Position numbers and translations under genes: made by a program. From Verrucomicrobiaceae bacterium (GTDB lineage: Bacteria; Verrucomicrobiota; Verrucomicrobiia; Verrucomicrobiales; Akkermansiaceae): a stretch of DNA of 64,000 bases. Positions 37,075 to 45,259 of this stretch are shown piece after piece. Each line of letters begins with the position of its first letter. The first letter of the stretch is position 1. The stretch covers positions 1-64,000 of the forward strand of contig JAIXOR010000021.1 of NCBI GenBank assembly GCA_027486655.1, in the 5' to 3' direction. A model generated the notes under the pieces. It was not told the origin of the DNA. It did not search any database and saw only the letters and a program-made list of their open reading frames with translations.

Positions 37075-38511
37075 ATGCGCTTCACCCGCGTCACCCTCTT
37101 CTTCATCGCCTTCATCATCACGCTGGGTTTCTATCAACTCGCGCGGCATTTCCTCGCCGAGGTGGAGCCCCAGACCTTCCAGGCCACCGAGGAAATGATG
37201 GTGGACACCGCCAACCTGCTCGCGGAACTCGTCGAGGAGGATTTCCTGGACGGCACTCCCGACAGCGAGCAACTCGCCAGGGCCTTCGACGACGCCCACA
37301 AACGGCGGATGAAGGCGCGCATCTTCGATCACCTCAAGACCTCCGTGGGCATCCACGCCTACATCACCGACGCCAATGGCATCGTCCTCTTCGACTCCGA
37401 AGGTGGCCGCCGCAAGGGACAGGACCTCCGTGCGAAGCTCGACGTCAACTCGACCCTCGCCGGAAGATACGGGGCACGCAGCAGCCGAGAAAATCCCAAG
37501 GACAGCACCACCTCCGTGCTCTACGTCGCCGCCCCCATCGGGGATCCCGCCAAGCCCGCAGGCGTGCTCACCGTGTTCAAACCGCAACTCGATGTGATGC
37601 CGCTGGTGCGCGAACGCCGCCGCATCATCTACACCGCCTGCGGCCTGATCGGCGGCGGCATCGCCTTCCTCATCGGAGTCGTCTTCCTCTGGCTCTTCCA
37701 CCCGATCGGCAAGATCACCGAATACGCCCGCGCCATCGAACGCGGCGAACGCCCCGCCAAACCCCGCATCGGGATCGGCCGCGAGGTGAACACCCTCGCC
37801 CACGCCCTCGATTCCATGCGCGACTCGCTGGAGGACCGCAACTACGTGGAGCGCTACATCCAGACACTCACCCACGAGATGAAAAGCCCGCTGGCCGCCA
37901 TCCGCGGCGCCGCGGAACTCCTCGATGAGGACATGCCCGTGGAAACCCGCAGGCGCTTCATCGGCAACATCCGCGCCGAAACCGCCCGCACCGAGCGCCT
38001 CATCAACCGCTTGCTGGAACTCTCCGCCATCGAAAGCCGCACCCGCCTCGAGCATGCCGAGGACATCGACCTCGGCGACATCGTCGCCCGCGCCATCGAC
38101 CAGGCCCGCCCCCTCGCGGAAATCGCGGACGTGCCGCTCCTCGCCGAGGACGGCGGCATCCCCGCGAAGGTCCGTGGCGATGCCTTCATCCTCCGCGCCG
38201 CGGTCACAAACTTGTTAGAGAACGCGATCGACTTCTCCCCCAAGGGCTCGCCCGTCCGGATCTCGTTGCAGCGCACCGAGGAAACGGTGGACCTGACCAT
38301 CAGGGACCATGGTCCCGGCATCCCCGATTACGCCCGGGAAAGGATCTTCGACCGCTTCTACTCGCTGCGCCATCACAACACCCGCCGCAAGGGCACCGGC
38401 CTCGGGCTCACCTTGGTCAAGGAAGCCGCGGAACTGCACGGCGGAGCGATCGAGCTTTCGCCCGCGGACGGCGGCGGCACCCTCGCCCGGCTTTCCCTGC
38501 CGCACGCCTGA
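37075..38511 (+). CDS. creC: Sensor histidine kinase CreC
   Basis: A 478-residue inner-membrane kinase. The first helix (about 5-23) is followed by a periplasmic sensor region (about 25-180) with CreC-type features, ATEEMMVDTANLLAELVEED, AYITDANGIVLFDSEG and RYGARSS (131-137). A second helix (about 184-208) leads to HAMP, then the phosphoacceptor His267 in THEMKSPLAAIRGAAELL, and a catalytic ATPase domain with NLLENAIDFSP (N box), DHGPGIPD and GTGLGLTLVKEAAELHGG. Start and length are normal for CreC. In E. coli, CreBC responds to fermentation or minimal-medium growth and activates creD; no creD is here. A PEP-CTERM VIT/VWA gene follows instead. Confidence 0.92.
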   Translation: MRFTRVTLFFIAFIITLGFYQLARHFLAEVEPQTFQATEEMMVDTANLLAELVEEDFLDGTPDSEQLARAFDDAHKRRMKARIFDHLKTSVGIHAYITDANGIVLFDSEGGRRKGQDLRAKLDVNSTLAGRYGARSSRENPKDSTTSVLYVAAPIGDPAKPAGVLTVFKPQLDVMPLVRERRRIIYTACGLIGGGIAFLIGVVFLWLFHPIGKITEYARAIERGERPAKPRIGIGREVNTLAHALDSMRDSLEDRNYVERYIQTLTHEMKSPLAAIRGAAELLDEDMPVETRRRFIGNIRAETARTERLINRLLELSAIESRTRLEHAEDIDLGDIVARAIDQARPLAEIADVPLLAEDGGIPAKVRGDAFILRAAVTNLLENAIDFSPKGSPVRISLQRTEETVDLTIRDHGPGIPDYARERIFDRFYSLRHHNTRRKGTGLGLTLVKEAAELHGGAIELSPADGGGTLARLSLPHA

Positions 38512-38512
38512 T

Positions 38513-38557
38513 CGGGATTTTCCCGGGATTTTCACGCAGATCGAGTCGGCGTTTCAC
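38513..38557 (+). promoter_or_regulatory. Phased TTCAC boxes upstream of the VIT/VWA gene
   Basis: TTCCC (38520), TTCAC (38531) and TTCAC (38553) lie at 11- and 22-bp steps, so one near-match to TTCAC-N6-TTCAC plus a further box two turns away. The decamer CGGGATTTTC is duplicated 11 bp apart (38513-38522 and 38524-38533). The region follows the creC stop by one base and ends 14 bp before the start of the VIT/VWA gene. It suggests direct CreB control. Confidence 0.6.
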
Positions 38558-38571
38558 ACAACAGAGGCTTC

Positions 38572-40581
38572 ATGGCCGCGTCAACCCCACGCGAAACCAT
38601 GAACGCACTATCCCGCCTTGCCTATCTTGTGATCCTTTATGGATTGCTCGCCGCCTTCGCATCCGGCCGTGAATCCCCGCGCTTGGAAATCCGAGGCGGA
38701 GCGGATCAGCGATCGGACGAGGGCTTTCCGCTCAAATCCTCGCAGGCCTCGGTCTCCATCGAGGGCAACATCGCCCGCGTCAGGCTCTGCCAGACGTATG
38801 GCAACACCGGCTCCCGCCCGGTCGAGGCGGTCTATGTGTTCCCGGCCTCCACCGGCGCGGCCGTGCATGGCATGACTCTCGCCAGCGGCGGCCGCGTGAC
38901 CGCCGCACGGATCCGCGAGAGCGTGAAGGCCAAGGCCGAGTATCAAGAGGCGAAGTCCGATGGGAAAACCGCGGCACTGTTAGAAGAACACCGTCCCAAC
39001 GTGTTCCAGATGTCCGTCGCCAACCTGCTTCCCGGAGATGACATCGACGTCACAGTCGAGTGGACGGAAACCATCCGCTCCCGGGACGGCACCAGCGAAT
39101 TCGTTTTCCCAACCGTCGTCGGTCCGCGGTATGACACCGGCAGCGGCGAGTCCACATCCGCCGCATGGGCGGGGAATCCGCATCTGGCCCCCGGTTTGAA
39201 GAACCCGGCGCGGTTCGGCATCGAGCTTTCGCTGACCACCGCGCTGCCCCTGAAAGAGGCGATCTGCACCAGCCATCCGGCGCGGGTCGAGTTCACCTCG
39301 GCTCATCAGGCCAAGGTGAAACTCGATTCCCGTGAAGGCGAGGAGGCCGCCAACCGCGACTTCATCCTCCGCTGGAAACTCGGAGGTGAGGAAGTGGACG
39401 GCGGACTCCTGCTTCACTGCGGCAAGGACATGAACCACTTCCTTCTCCAGATCGAACCACCCGCGCGGGTCACTCCCGAGAAGCTTCCGCCACGGGATTA
39501 CGTCCTGATCCTCGATGTGTCCGGATCGATGGACGGATTCCCGCTCGACACGGCGAAGAAACTCCTCACCGACCTCGTCGGAGGATTGAAGGAGGGCGAC
39601 ACATTCAACGTCGTCTGCTTCGCCAGCGGCAGCGGGCTTCTATCAGAAACACCGCTTGCCGCCACGCCCGGGAATCTGGAAGCCGCGCGGAGTTTCATCG
39701 ACAACCAGTCCGCCGGTGGCGGCACCGAGCTGCTGGGCGCGCTTCAACGGTCGCTCGCGCTGCCAGGCCATGAAGACCGCTCCCGCACCCTTGTGCTTGT
39801 CACCGACGGCTACATCACCGCGGACGACGAGGCCACCCGCCTTATCCGCAGCCACATCGGCCGCGCCAACCTGTTCAGCTTCGGCATCGGCTCCTCGGTC
39901 AACCGCCACCTCATCGAATCCATCGCCCGCGCGGGTCAGGGCGAACCGGTCATCGTCACCACCCGATCCGCCGCAGGGCCCGCCGCAAGGGACTTTTTGG
40001 ACAAGATCTCCAATCCGGTGCTCGCACAGATCCGCATCGAGGGCGAAGGCATCGAGCTCAGGCAGCTCACACCGCACCCGGTTGCCGATTTGTTCGCGGA
40101 CTGCCCGCTGGTCGTCAGCGGCACCTGGACGGGCGAGGCACGCGGCCGGATCATCGTGCGCGGAGTGGCCGGCGGAGGAAGGGAGTTTGTGAAAGCGGTC
40201 GATCTCTCCGAAGCCGCCGCACGCACCGGCACGGATCATCCCGCATTGCCGGTCCTCTGGGCACGGGAACAAGTGCGTGGCTTGTTAGAAGGATCCGACC
40301 GCAGTGCATCCGTGATCGCCGAAGTCACCCGGCTTGGCCTGGAGCACTCGTTGCTCACCCCTTACACATCGTTTGTGGCGATTGATGAAACACCGCGGCC
40401 GCCGGCCGGGGATTCCGTCACCGTGAGGCAGCCACTTCCCCTTCCAGCCGGTGTGGGGGCATCCGCTTCCTCGAATCTGGTGGGCGGCCCCTTGATCAAG
40501 GGCGGCTCGGTGCCGGAACCCGGTGCCATCGGGCTAGTCTCCCTGTTGGTCGTCCTGCTCGCCCTGCAGCGCCGCCGTTGA
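38572..40581 (+). CDS. PEP-CTERM-tagged VIT and von Willebrand A domain protein
   Basis: A 669-residue exported protein with a signal peptide. A VIT domain (about 35-160) carries the typical RIRESVKAKAEYQEAKSDGKTA-type block. The VWA domain (about 308-480) has the metal-ion-dependent adhesion site DVSGS (D315) and a later TDG motif (LVTDGYITADDE). The tail is GGSVPEPG at about 644-651, then a hydrophobic helix and RRR, a canonical exosortase signal. It is like the VIT/VWA target of the marine proteobacterial dedicated sortase system. An internal start at 38599 would give a slightly shorter signal peptide. The exosortase gene starts 13 bp after its stop. Confidence 0.9.
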   Translation: MAASTPRETMNALSRLAYLVILYGLLAAFASGRESPRLEIRGGADQRSDEGFPLKSSQASVSIEGNIARVRLCQTYGNTGSRPVEAVYVFPASTGAAVHGMTLASGGRVTAARIRESVKAKAEYQEAKSDGKTAALLEEHRPNVFQMSVANLLPGDDIDVTVEWTETIRSRDGTSEFVFPTVVGPRYDTGSGESTSAAWAGNPHLAPGLKNPARFGIELSLTTALPLKEAICTSHPARVEFTSAHQAKVKLDSREGEEAANRDFILRWKLGGEEVDGGLLLHCGKDMNHFLLQIEPPARVTPEKLPPRDYVLILDVSGSMDGFPLDTAKKLLTDLVGGLKEGDTFNVVCFASGSGLLSETPLAATPGNLEAARSFIDNQSAGGGTELLGALQRSLALPGHEDRSRTLVLVTDGYITADDEATRLIRSHIGRANLFSFGIGSSVNRHLIESIARAGQGEPVIVTTRSAAGPAARDFLDKISNPVLAQIRIEGEGIELRQLTPHPVADLFADCPLVVSGTWTGEARGRIIVRGVAGGGREFVKAVDLSEAAARTGTDHPALPVLWAREQVRGLLEGSDRSASVIAEVTRLGLEHSLLTPYTSFVAIDETPRPPAGDSVTVRQPLPLPAGVGASASSNLVGGPLIKGGSVPEPGAIGLVSLLVVLLALQRRR

Positions 40582-40593
40582 AACCCACACGCC

Positions 40594-41967
40594 ATGCACC
40601 CGCTGACATTGCCGCGCATGATTCCTTCGGAATGCTTCAAGCGCCCGCGTTTCCCACAGATCGCGGGACAGGTGGGCCTGCTGCCACTCGCCTTGCTGGC
40701 CATGCTTCCGGTATGGATCTGGTACATTCGCCGGCTCAACGATGGCAGTGACGAACCCATGGGCCTCGTCGCCCTCGCCTTCGCCGCCGCCATCGGCTGG
40801 CGGGACCGGGCCATGGCGAAACCGGGAACACTTTCGTTGATCGCAGGGGCAAGCCTGGTCCTCGTCTCCGTGCTGGGGATCGGGCTCTGGCCACCCATGA
40901 TCCGTGCGGCCCTCGCGGTTTGTGGAGCAGGTGCATTGACCGGATGTTTCCGCCGTCCGGGCCTTCTCGGTCTGCTGTTGCTGTCGCTGCCGGTCGTCGC
41001 CTCGCTGCAGTTTTACGCCGGCTGGCCGATGCGCATCGCCACCGCCCATGGTGTCGTGAACATCCTCCAGTTCTGCGGCATCACCGCTGCGGTGGATGGC
41101 GTGCGCATTTCCATCGGCGGACAATTCATCGGCGTCGACCCGGCCTGCGCGGGAGTCCGAATGATGTGGAATGCCCTTGCCGCCGCCATGCTGCTCGGAG
41201 CCTATCACCGGATCTCCTGGCGCGGCACTCTAACAGCCGCAGCACTGGCCTTCGCACTGGTGATACCGGCCAACATCTTCCGCGCGCTGTGGCTCGTGCT
41301 GGAACAATCGGGACGCATCACTCCGTCCGGATTGAGCCACGGAATGATCGGGCTGCTCGCCTTTCTGATCCTTCTGATCCCACTGGCCTGGTTCATTCCG
41401 CGACAGGCGGGTTCCGTGGGCTCTGGTGAAGCGGCCGGCGACCGGAGCCGAATCGCGGCGAAGGCGCTGCTGGTTCTCGCCTGCCTCATGCTTCCCTGGC
41501 AACTCACCCGCGAAACAAGCCCCGGTGGAAATGTCACCCTGCCACCGGCCGCGGCGGGGATCTTCACTTTTGATGGCCTCAGCTTCCCCTTGGAACCCGT
41601 GCCACCGACCGACGAGGAAAACGCATTTTCCCGCGCGTTTCCCGGATCGATCGCCACCTTCGGCTGGAATGACAAACAGGTCATCCTGCGCCGGGTTTCC
41701 AAAGCCACCCGCAAGCTCCATCCATCCGCAGACTGCCTGCGCGCGGCAGGATACCGCACCAGCGAGGCAGAGACCGTCGAACTCGCCGACGGCACTTCGT
41801 GGTCACGCTTCACCGCCAGCCGCGATGGCATGCGACTCACCGTGCACGAACGGATCGTCAGCGAAACCGACGGCAGCACCTGGACGGATGTCCCCGCCTG
41901 GTTCTGGTCGGCACTCGACCGACCTCTCAACGGACCCTGGCGCGCGGAAACGGTGATTTCGGAGTGA
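40594..41967 (+). CDS. Exosortase with fused C-terminal periplasmic domain
   Basis: A 457-residue membrane transpeptidase-like enzyme. About eight helices fill residues 25-270. The catalytic Cys is C185 in DPACAGVRMMWN, the Arg is R230 in ANIFRALWLV, and the His is H249 in GLSHGMIGLL, matching the exosortase/archaeosortase triad. After a final helix (about 285-305) a soluble C-terminal domain follows (about 315-457) with KLHPSADCLRAAGY. This resembles the EpsI-like or fused C-terminal regions of some exosortase classes, but no class was named with certainty. It presumably cleaves the PEP-CTERM tail of the VIT/VWA protein next to it, and perhaps those of the two distant PEP-CTERM proteins. Confidence 0.9.
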   Translation: MHPLTLPRMIPSECFKRPRFPQIAGQVGLLPLALLAMLPVWIWYIRRLNDGSDEPMGLVALAFAAAIGWRDRAMAKPGTLSLIAGASLVLVSVLGIGLWPPMIRAALAVCGAGALTGCFRRPGLLGLLLLSLPVVASLQFYAGWPMRIATAHGVVNILQFCGITAAVDGVRISIGGQFIGVDPACAGVRMMWNALAAAMLLGAYHRISWRGTLTAAALAFALVIPANIFRALWLVLEQSGRITPSGLSHGMIGLLAFLILLIPLAWFIPRQAGSVGSGEAAGDRSRIAAKALLVLACLMLPWQLTRETSPGGNVTLPPAAAGIFTFDGLSFPLEPVPPTDEENAFSRAFPGSIATFGWNDKQVILRRVSKATRKLHPSADCLRAAGYRTSEAETVELADGTSWSRFTASRDGMRLTVHERIVSETDGSTWTDVPAWFWSALDRPLNGPWRAETVISE

Positions 41968-42056
41968 TGGATCCGCCCCCGGGACGCACGGAACGAGCTT
42001 CGCGGAAATCCGATTTTGTGCTTAGTGCCGGGTCCTTTGTCCGCTACACCTCGGCC

Positions 42057-42380
42057 ATGCAAGACGACATGCGCGATCACGGACCCCAGCCGCTCGACGG
42101 ACTGATGGACCGGTGGAAACTGAGCAACCACCAGCTCGTGGACGAGTCGGTGGAACAGCTGAACCACAAACAGGTGCAGAAGGCGCGCAAGGGCCGCCAG
42201 CTGACCCTGCACATGATGCTCAAGGTCACACGCACTCTGAACGACGCCATCCTCAAGCGCCTGCCCAAAGAACGCCGCGGTGATTTCCAACCCTACCTTC
42301 ACCGCCATCTCTTCAACTACGCGAAGAATTACAGCGACACGTGGACCGATCCGAACGAGCCCCTGATGCCGCAGGCCTGA
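42057..42380 (+). CDS. Small protein with possible helix-turn-helix
   Basis: A 107-residue protein of unknown family, with no signal peptide. Residues 16-65 (LMDRWKLSNHQLVDES, then VQKARKGRQLTLHMMLKVTRTLN) have the spacing of a lambda-repressor-like HTH: a helix, S/T-N-x-x-L-V, a K/R-rich recognition segment, G-R, and a final long helix. The C-terminal part (68-107) is basic and aromatic. A DNA-binding role is inferred, not shown. The start at 42057 is the first ATG downstream of the exosortase stop that fits. Its last 40 bases overlap the next gene, so translation may be coupled. Confidence 0.62.
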   Translation: MQDDMRDHGPQPLDGLMDRWKLSNHQLVDESVEQLNHKQVQKARKGRQLTLHMMLKVTRTLNDAILKRLPKERRGDFQPYLHRHLFNYAKNYSDTWTDPNEPLMPQA

Positions 42381-43384
42381 AGGGCGGCGCGCCTTGGACC
42401 ATCGTCGGACAGGGACTCGCCGGCACCTGCCTGGCATGGACGCTTTGGGAACGTGGCGAACCCTTCACCCTGATCGATCGGGAACAAGGGGGCTCGTCCC
42501 GTGTTGCCGCCGGATTGATCAATCCGGTGACGGGAAAAAACTTCGAACCCAGCAAAGGAATCGACGTCTTTCTTCCTGAGGCACTTCGTTTCTATCGGAA
42601 AATCGAGGATCTTCTCGGCACCCGTTTCTGGCATCCACTGCCGGTCATCCGTCTCGCTTCCACCCCCGCAGAGTGGCTCAAGATCCTTTCCAAACGGGAG
42701 CTCCCCACCGTGGTTCCGTGGCTGGGAAACCAAGGCCGGCCCTTGGAACCCATCGAAGGCTGGTCAGGTGCGATCGCACTCACGGGTGGCGGCCGGCTGG
42801 ATACCCGAACGTTTCTCGATTGCTCACGGGACTTCTTCCTCAGCCGCGGAATCTATCAGAAATCAGACATCCAAACGGAGCCGCCGAATCCCCACATGCT
42901 TTGGTGCGAAGGAGCCCGCGGACTCATGGCGGACCGGTATGGTGCGCACCGCTGCGCCAAGGGAGAGATTCTCACACTCGCCGCAAGCGGCTGGGACGAG
43001 ACCCACATCCGCATCGGCGCCGGTGGTTGGCTCGTCCCGCTCGGCGGCGGACGGTTCAAAGCCGGAGCCACCTACGAGTGGCAACAACTGGATGATCATC
43101 CCACCACGGCCGGACTCGCCAGAGTCTCGGAAATCGCCTCACGGCTCGGCGGCCCGGAGTTCGAAATCATCGCCCACGAGGCCGGGATTCGTCCGATTCT
43201 CCGTCGCAGCGAACCGTTGATCGGACCGCTTCCGCAGGGTGGCTGGATGTTCAATGGTCTGGGCTCCAAAGGTTCGCTCTATGCCCCCGGCATGGCGTCG
43301 CGTCTCGCCGATTGGTTGTTGTCCGGAATCGAGCCCGGGGAGGAAATGGATTTCAGGAAGTTCCACCCTCAAGGAAACGCATGA
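42341..43384 (+). CDS. FAD-dependent oxidoreductase, DAO family
   Basis: A 347-residue flavoprotein. The FAD-binding Rossmann motif IVGQGLAGTCLAWTLWERGE (about 21-40) is near the N-terminus. Further motifs such as RVAAGLINPVTGKNFEP and HEAGIRPILRRSEPLIGP fit the D-amino-acid/glycine oxidase fold, as in the C-terminal half of MnmC-like proteins. The substrate is not known. The start is a GTG at 42341, inside the previous gene, because the flavin motif begins only 20 codons later. The 3' end overlaps the methyltransferase gene by four bases (ATGA), a sign of co-translation. Confidence 0.82.
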   Translation: MDRSERAPDAAGLKGGAPWTIVGQGLAGTCLAWTLWERGEPFTLIDREQGGSSRVAAGLINPVTGKNFEPSKGIDVFLPEALRFYRKIEDLLGTRFWHPLPVIRLASTPAEWLKILSKRELPTVVPWLGNQGRPLEPIEGWSGAIALTGGGRLDTRTFLDCSRDFFLSRGIYQKSDIQTEPPNPHMLWCEGARGLMADRYGAHRCAKGEILTLAASGWDETHIRIGAGGWLVPLGGGRFKAGATYEWQQLDDHPTTAGLARVSEIASRLGGPEFEIIAHEAGIRPILRRSEPLIGPLPQGGWMFNGLGSKGSLYAPGMASRLADWLLSGIEPGEEMDFRKFHPQGNA

Positions 43385-43953
43385 ACCCGCCCTTCCCTCC
43401 GAGACCCACCCACCTTGCCTGGACCTTGCTGCGGGAAGTCATCCGACCGGGCGATCTGGTGATCGATGCAACGGCGGGCAACGGCCACGATACGGTGTTC
43501 CTCGCGCAATGTGTGGGACCAACTGGAAAGGTGCTCGCCTTCGACGTCCAGGCCGAGGCCATCCATGCTACGTCTGAAAAGGTTTCCTCCCTCGATCTCG
43601 CCCACAGGGTCACCCTGCACCAGATCTGTCACACGCGGATGGAGGAATTCGTCGCACCCGAGTCGGCCACGGCGGTCATGTTCAATCTCGGGTATCTTCC
43701 CGGACAGGATCACGCTTTGACAACCACGGCGGCGCAGACAATCCGAGCTCTCGAAGCCGCAACCCGCGTGCTCGGCCCGGGCGGGATCCTCTCGATCCTT
43801 TGTTACCCCGGGCATCCGGAGGGAGCTACCGAGGCGGATCGCGTGGAAACGTGGGTCACCTCACTCACGGATCACGGATGGCGCGTTGCCAAATACGCCA
43901 TGATCGGCACGAAAAAGCCCGCCCCATTTCTGGTGGCGGGCCGGAAACCGTGA
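43381..43953 (+). CDS. Class I SAM-dependent methyltransferase, YtqB-like
   Basis: A 190-residue cytoplasmic enzyme. Motif I is LVIDATAGNGHDTVFLA (about 27-43), followed by a second acidic residue for SAM binding (LAFDVQ), and the family-specific MFNLGYLPGQDH. These features match the rRNA-methylase-like family of Bacillus YtqB, now linked to tRNA wobble-uridine modification. With the DAO-type neighbour this could hint at tRNA modification, since MnmC has an oxidase and a methyltransferase half, but that is inference. The start overlaps the preceding stop as ATGA. The gene is convergent with the respiratory cluster (17 bp gap). Confidence 0.88.
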   Translation: MNPPFPPRPTHLAWTLLREVIRPGDLVIDATAGNGHDTVFLAQCVGPTGKVLAFDVQAEAIHATSEKVSSLDLAHRVTLHQICHTRMEEFVAPESATAVMFNLGYLPGQDHALTTTAAQTIRALEAATRVLGPGGILSILCYPGHPEGATEADRVETWVTSLTDHGWRVAKYAMIGTKKPAPFLVAGRKP

Positions 43954-43970
43954 GACCTGGAAAAGGCGGC

Positions 43971-44735
43971 TTACTTTTTGTTCGCCTTGAGCGCTCCTTC
44001 CGTCTGGCCCTTGAACCAGGTATCATACTCCTCGGTGGCGACCACTTCCATGGATCCCACCATGTTGCCGTGACCTTCACCGCAGAGCTGGCCGCAGACC
44101 ACATAGGTTTCAAGCGCCTTGGTCGGCGTAAACCACATCGGGATCTCACGTCCGGGAATGGCATCCTGCTGGATGCGCATCGGAACGATGGAGTAGTTGT
44201 GAATCACGTCCTTGGTGCCGATGTTGAGAACGGCGGGACGCTGGACCGGCAGCTTCAGAATGGGGCTGGTGAAGTCGTCCAGGGCGTTCGGATCCTGATA
44301 GTCGATGCCGCAGTCGTTCGAGCCCGAGATCAGGGCGGCATCCACACGACCGAACTTGCCGTCCGCGCCGGGGTAATGATAGGTCCAGCCGAACTGCCAA
44401 CCGACGACGCGAACGCGCACCGGATCCAGCTTCTGGACTTCCTTCCAGCTGTCGACACGCTCGGCCCAAAGCGGGAAGGCGAATCCGAGCAGGAGCACCG
44501 CCTCGATGATGATGACTCCCACCTCGAGGTGGCTGGAGAGGTGGCTGCGCACACCCTCATAAGAAGCCTTCGGATTGTTGCGGTGCCAGAAACGGAAGAT
44601 GCAGTAGAAGAAAAACAACGTCCAGCCGATGAACAGCGCGAACATGAACCAGTGAACCACATCGATCATGTGGTCCACCTGGCTGCCGTGGGCGGAGAAG
44701 TTTTCCGGGATACCGAGGAACTTGGAAGGACTCAT
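43971..44735 (-). CDS. coxB: Cytochrome c oxidase subunit II
   Basis: A 254-residue membrane protein. Two N-terminal helices (about 27-48 and 70-90) precede a periplasmic cupredoxin domain. The CuA site is intact: H179 in KDVIHNYS, then C214, C218, H222 and M225 in CGQLCGEGHGNM, where the Gln replaces the common Glu of the loop. No lipobox is present and no heme c domain is fused, so electrons must come from a separate cytochrome c. The leader before the ATG is AT-rich (TTATTATTCCA) with no Shine-Dalgarno. It is the last gene of the respiratory cluster. Confidence 0.96.
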   Translation of the reverse strand: MSPSKFLGIPENFSAHGSQVDHMIDVVHWFMFALFIGWTLFFFYCIFRFWHRNNPKASYEGVRSHLSSHLEVGVIIIEAVLLLGFAFPLWAERVDSWKEVQKLDPVRVRVVGWQFGWTYHYPGADGKFGRVDAALISGSNDCGIDYQDPNALDDFTSPILKLPVQRPAVLNIGTKDVIHNYSIVPMRIQQDAIPGREIPMWFTPTKALETYVVCGQLCGEGHGNMVGSMEVVATEEYDTWFKGQTEGALKANKK

Positions 44736-44778
44736 TGGAATAATAAATGAAATGCAGAAAGGCGTCGCGGCCGAAGAA

Positions 44779-44997
44779 TCAGGATGAGGATTTCGAGGGA
44801 ACGTAATCGTCGGACAAGGTCGGATCGAAGTGCTCGCGTTCGCGGCGCGCGATGCGGATCATGAAGAAAGCGACCCCGGAAAGCATGGCGACAATCACGA
44901 CAAGCAGCGCGAAGATCGACCAACCGGCGGCATCACCACCGCCCTCGATCATCGAGACGCGGCAGGTGGAACAAGCGACGAGGTTAAAGAGTTGCAT
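44779..44997 (-). CDS. Small membrane protein of the oxidase cluster
   Basis: A 72-residue protein with one clear helix (about 27-47, SIFALLVVIVAMLSGVAFFMI), flanked by a short Cys-containing N-terminus (ACSTC) and a basic then acidic tail ending SKSSS. It lies between the oxidase genes and is probably a small structural or assembly subunit. It is not recognised as a known family. The CxxC-like ACSTC could bind copper, but this is speculative. Confidence 0.7.
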   Translation of the reverse strand: MQLFNLVACSTCRVSMIEGGGDAAGWSIFALLVVIVAMLSGVAFFMIRIARREREHFDPTLSDDYVPSKSSS

Positions 44998-45018
44998 GAC
45001 GGTGAGCGGGATTGGGGA

Positions 45019-45219
45019 TCAAATGCCGGCGGCATTCGCCTTGCGGAGGAAATACCAGCCGTAGAAGGGCATCAGGAGAAGTCCGGCGGAACCGACCCAG
45101 CCCATGAGCAGGGTGACCGCGGAGCGCTCTTCGGCGATCAGGAAGGCCCAGAGCGTCAGAAAGGCGAACAACACCGTGCAGACGGTGACGAACACGAGAT
45201 GGAAACTTCTGAGCGACAT
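45019..45219 (-). CDS. Small two-helix membrane protein of the oxidase cluster
   Basis: A 66-residue protein with two hydrophobic helices (about 8-28 and 34-56), joined by a short EER loop. The end is FLRKANAAGI. The position between subunit IV and the previous small gene, with the same strand and small gaps, supports a role with the oxidase. No specific family was recognised. Confidence 0.72.
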   Translation of the reverse strand: MSLRSFHLVFVTVCTVLFAFLTLWAFLIAEERSAVTLLMGWVGSAGLLLMPFYGWYFLRKANAAGI

Positions 45220-45259
45220 GGCCTTGGAGGAGCTTGGTTGGCAAACTACGTCGGAAATC

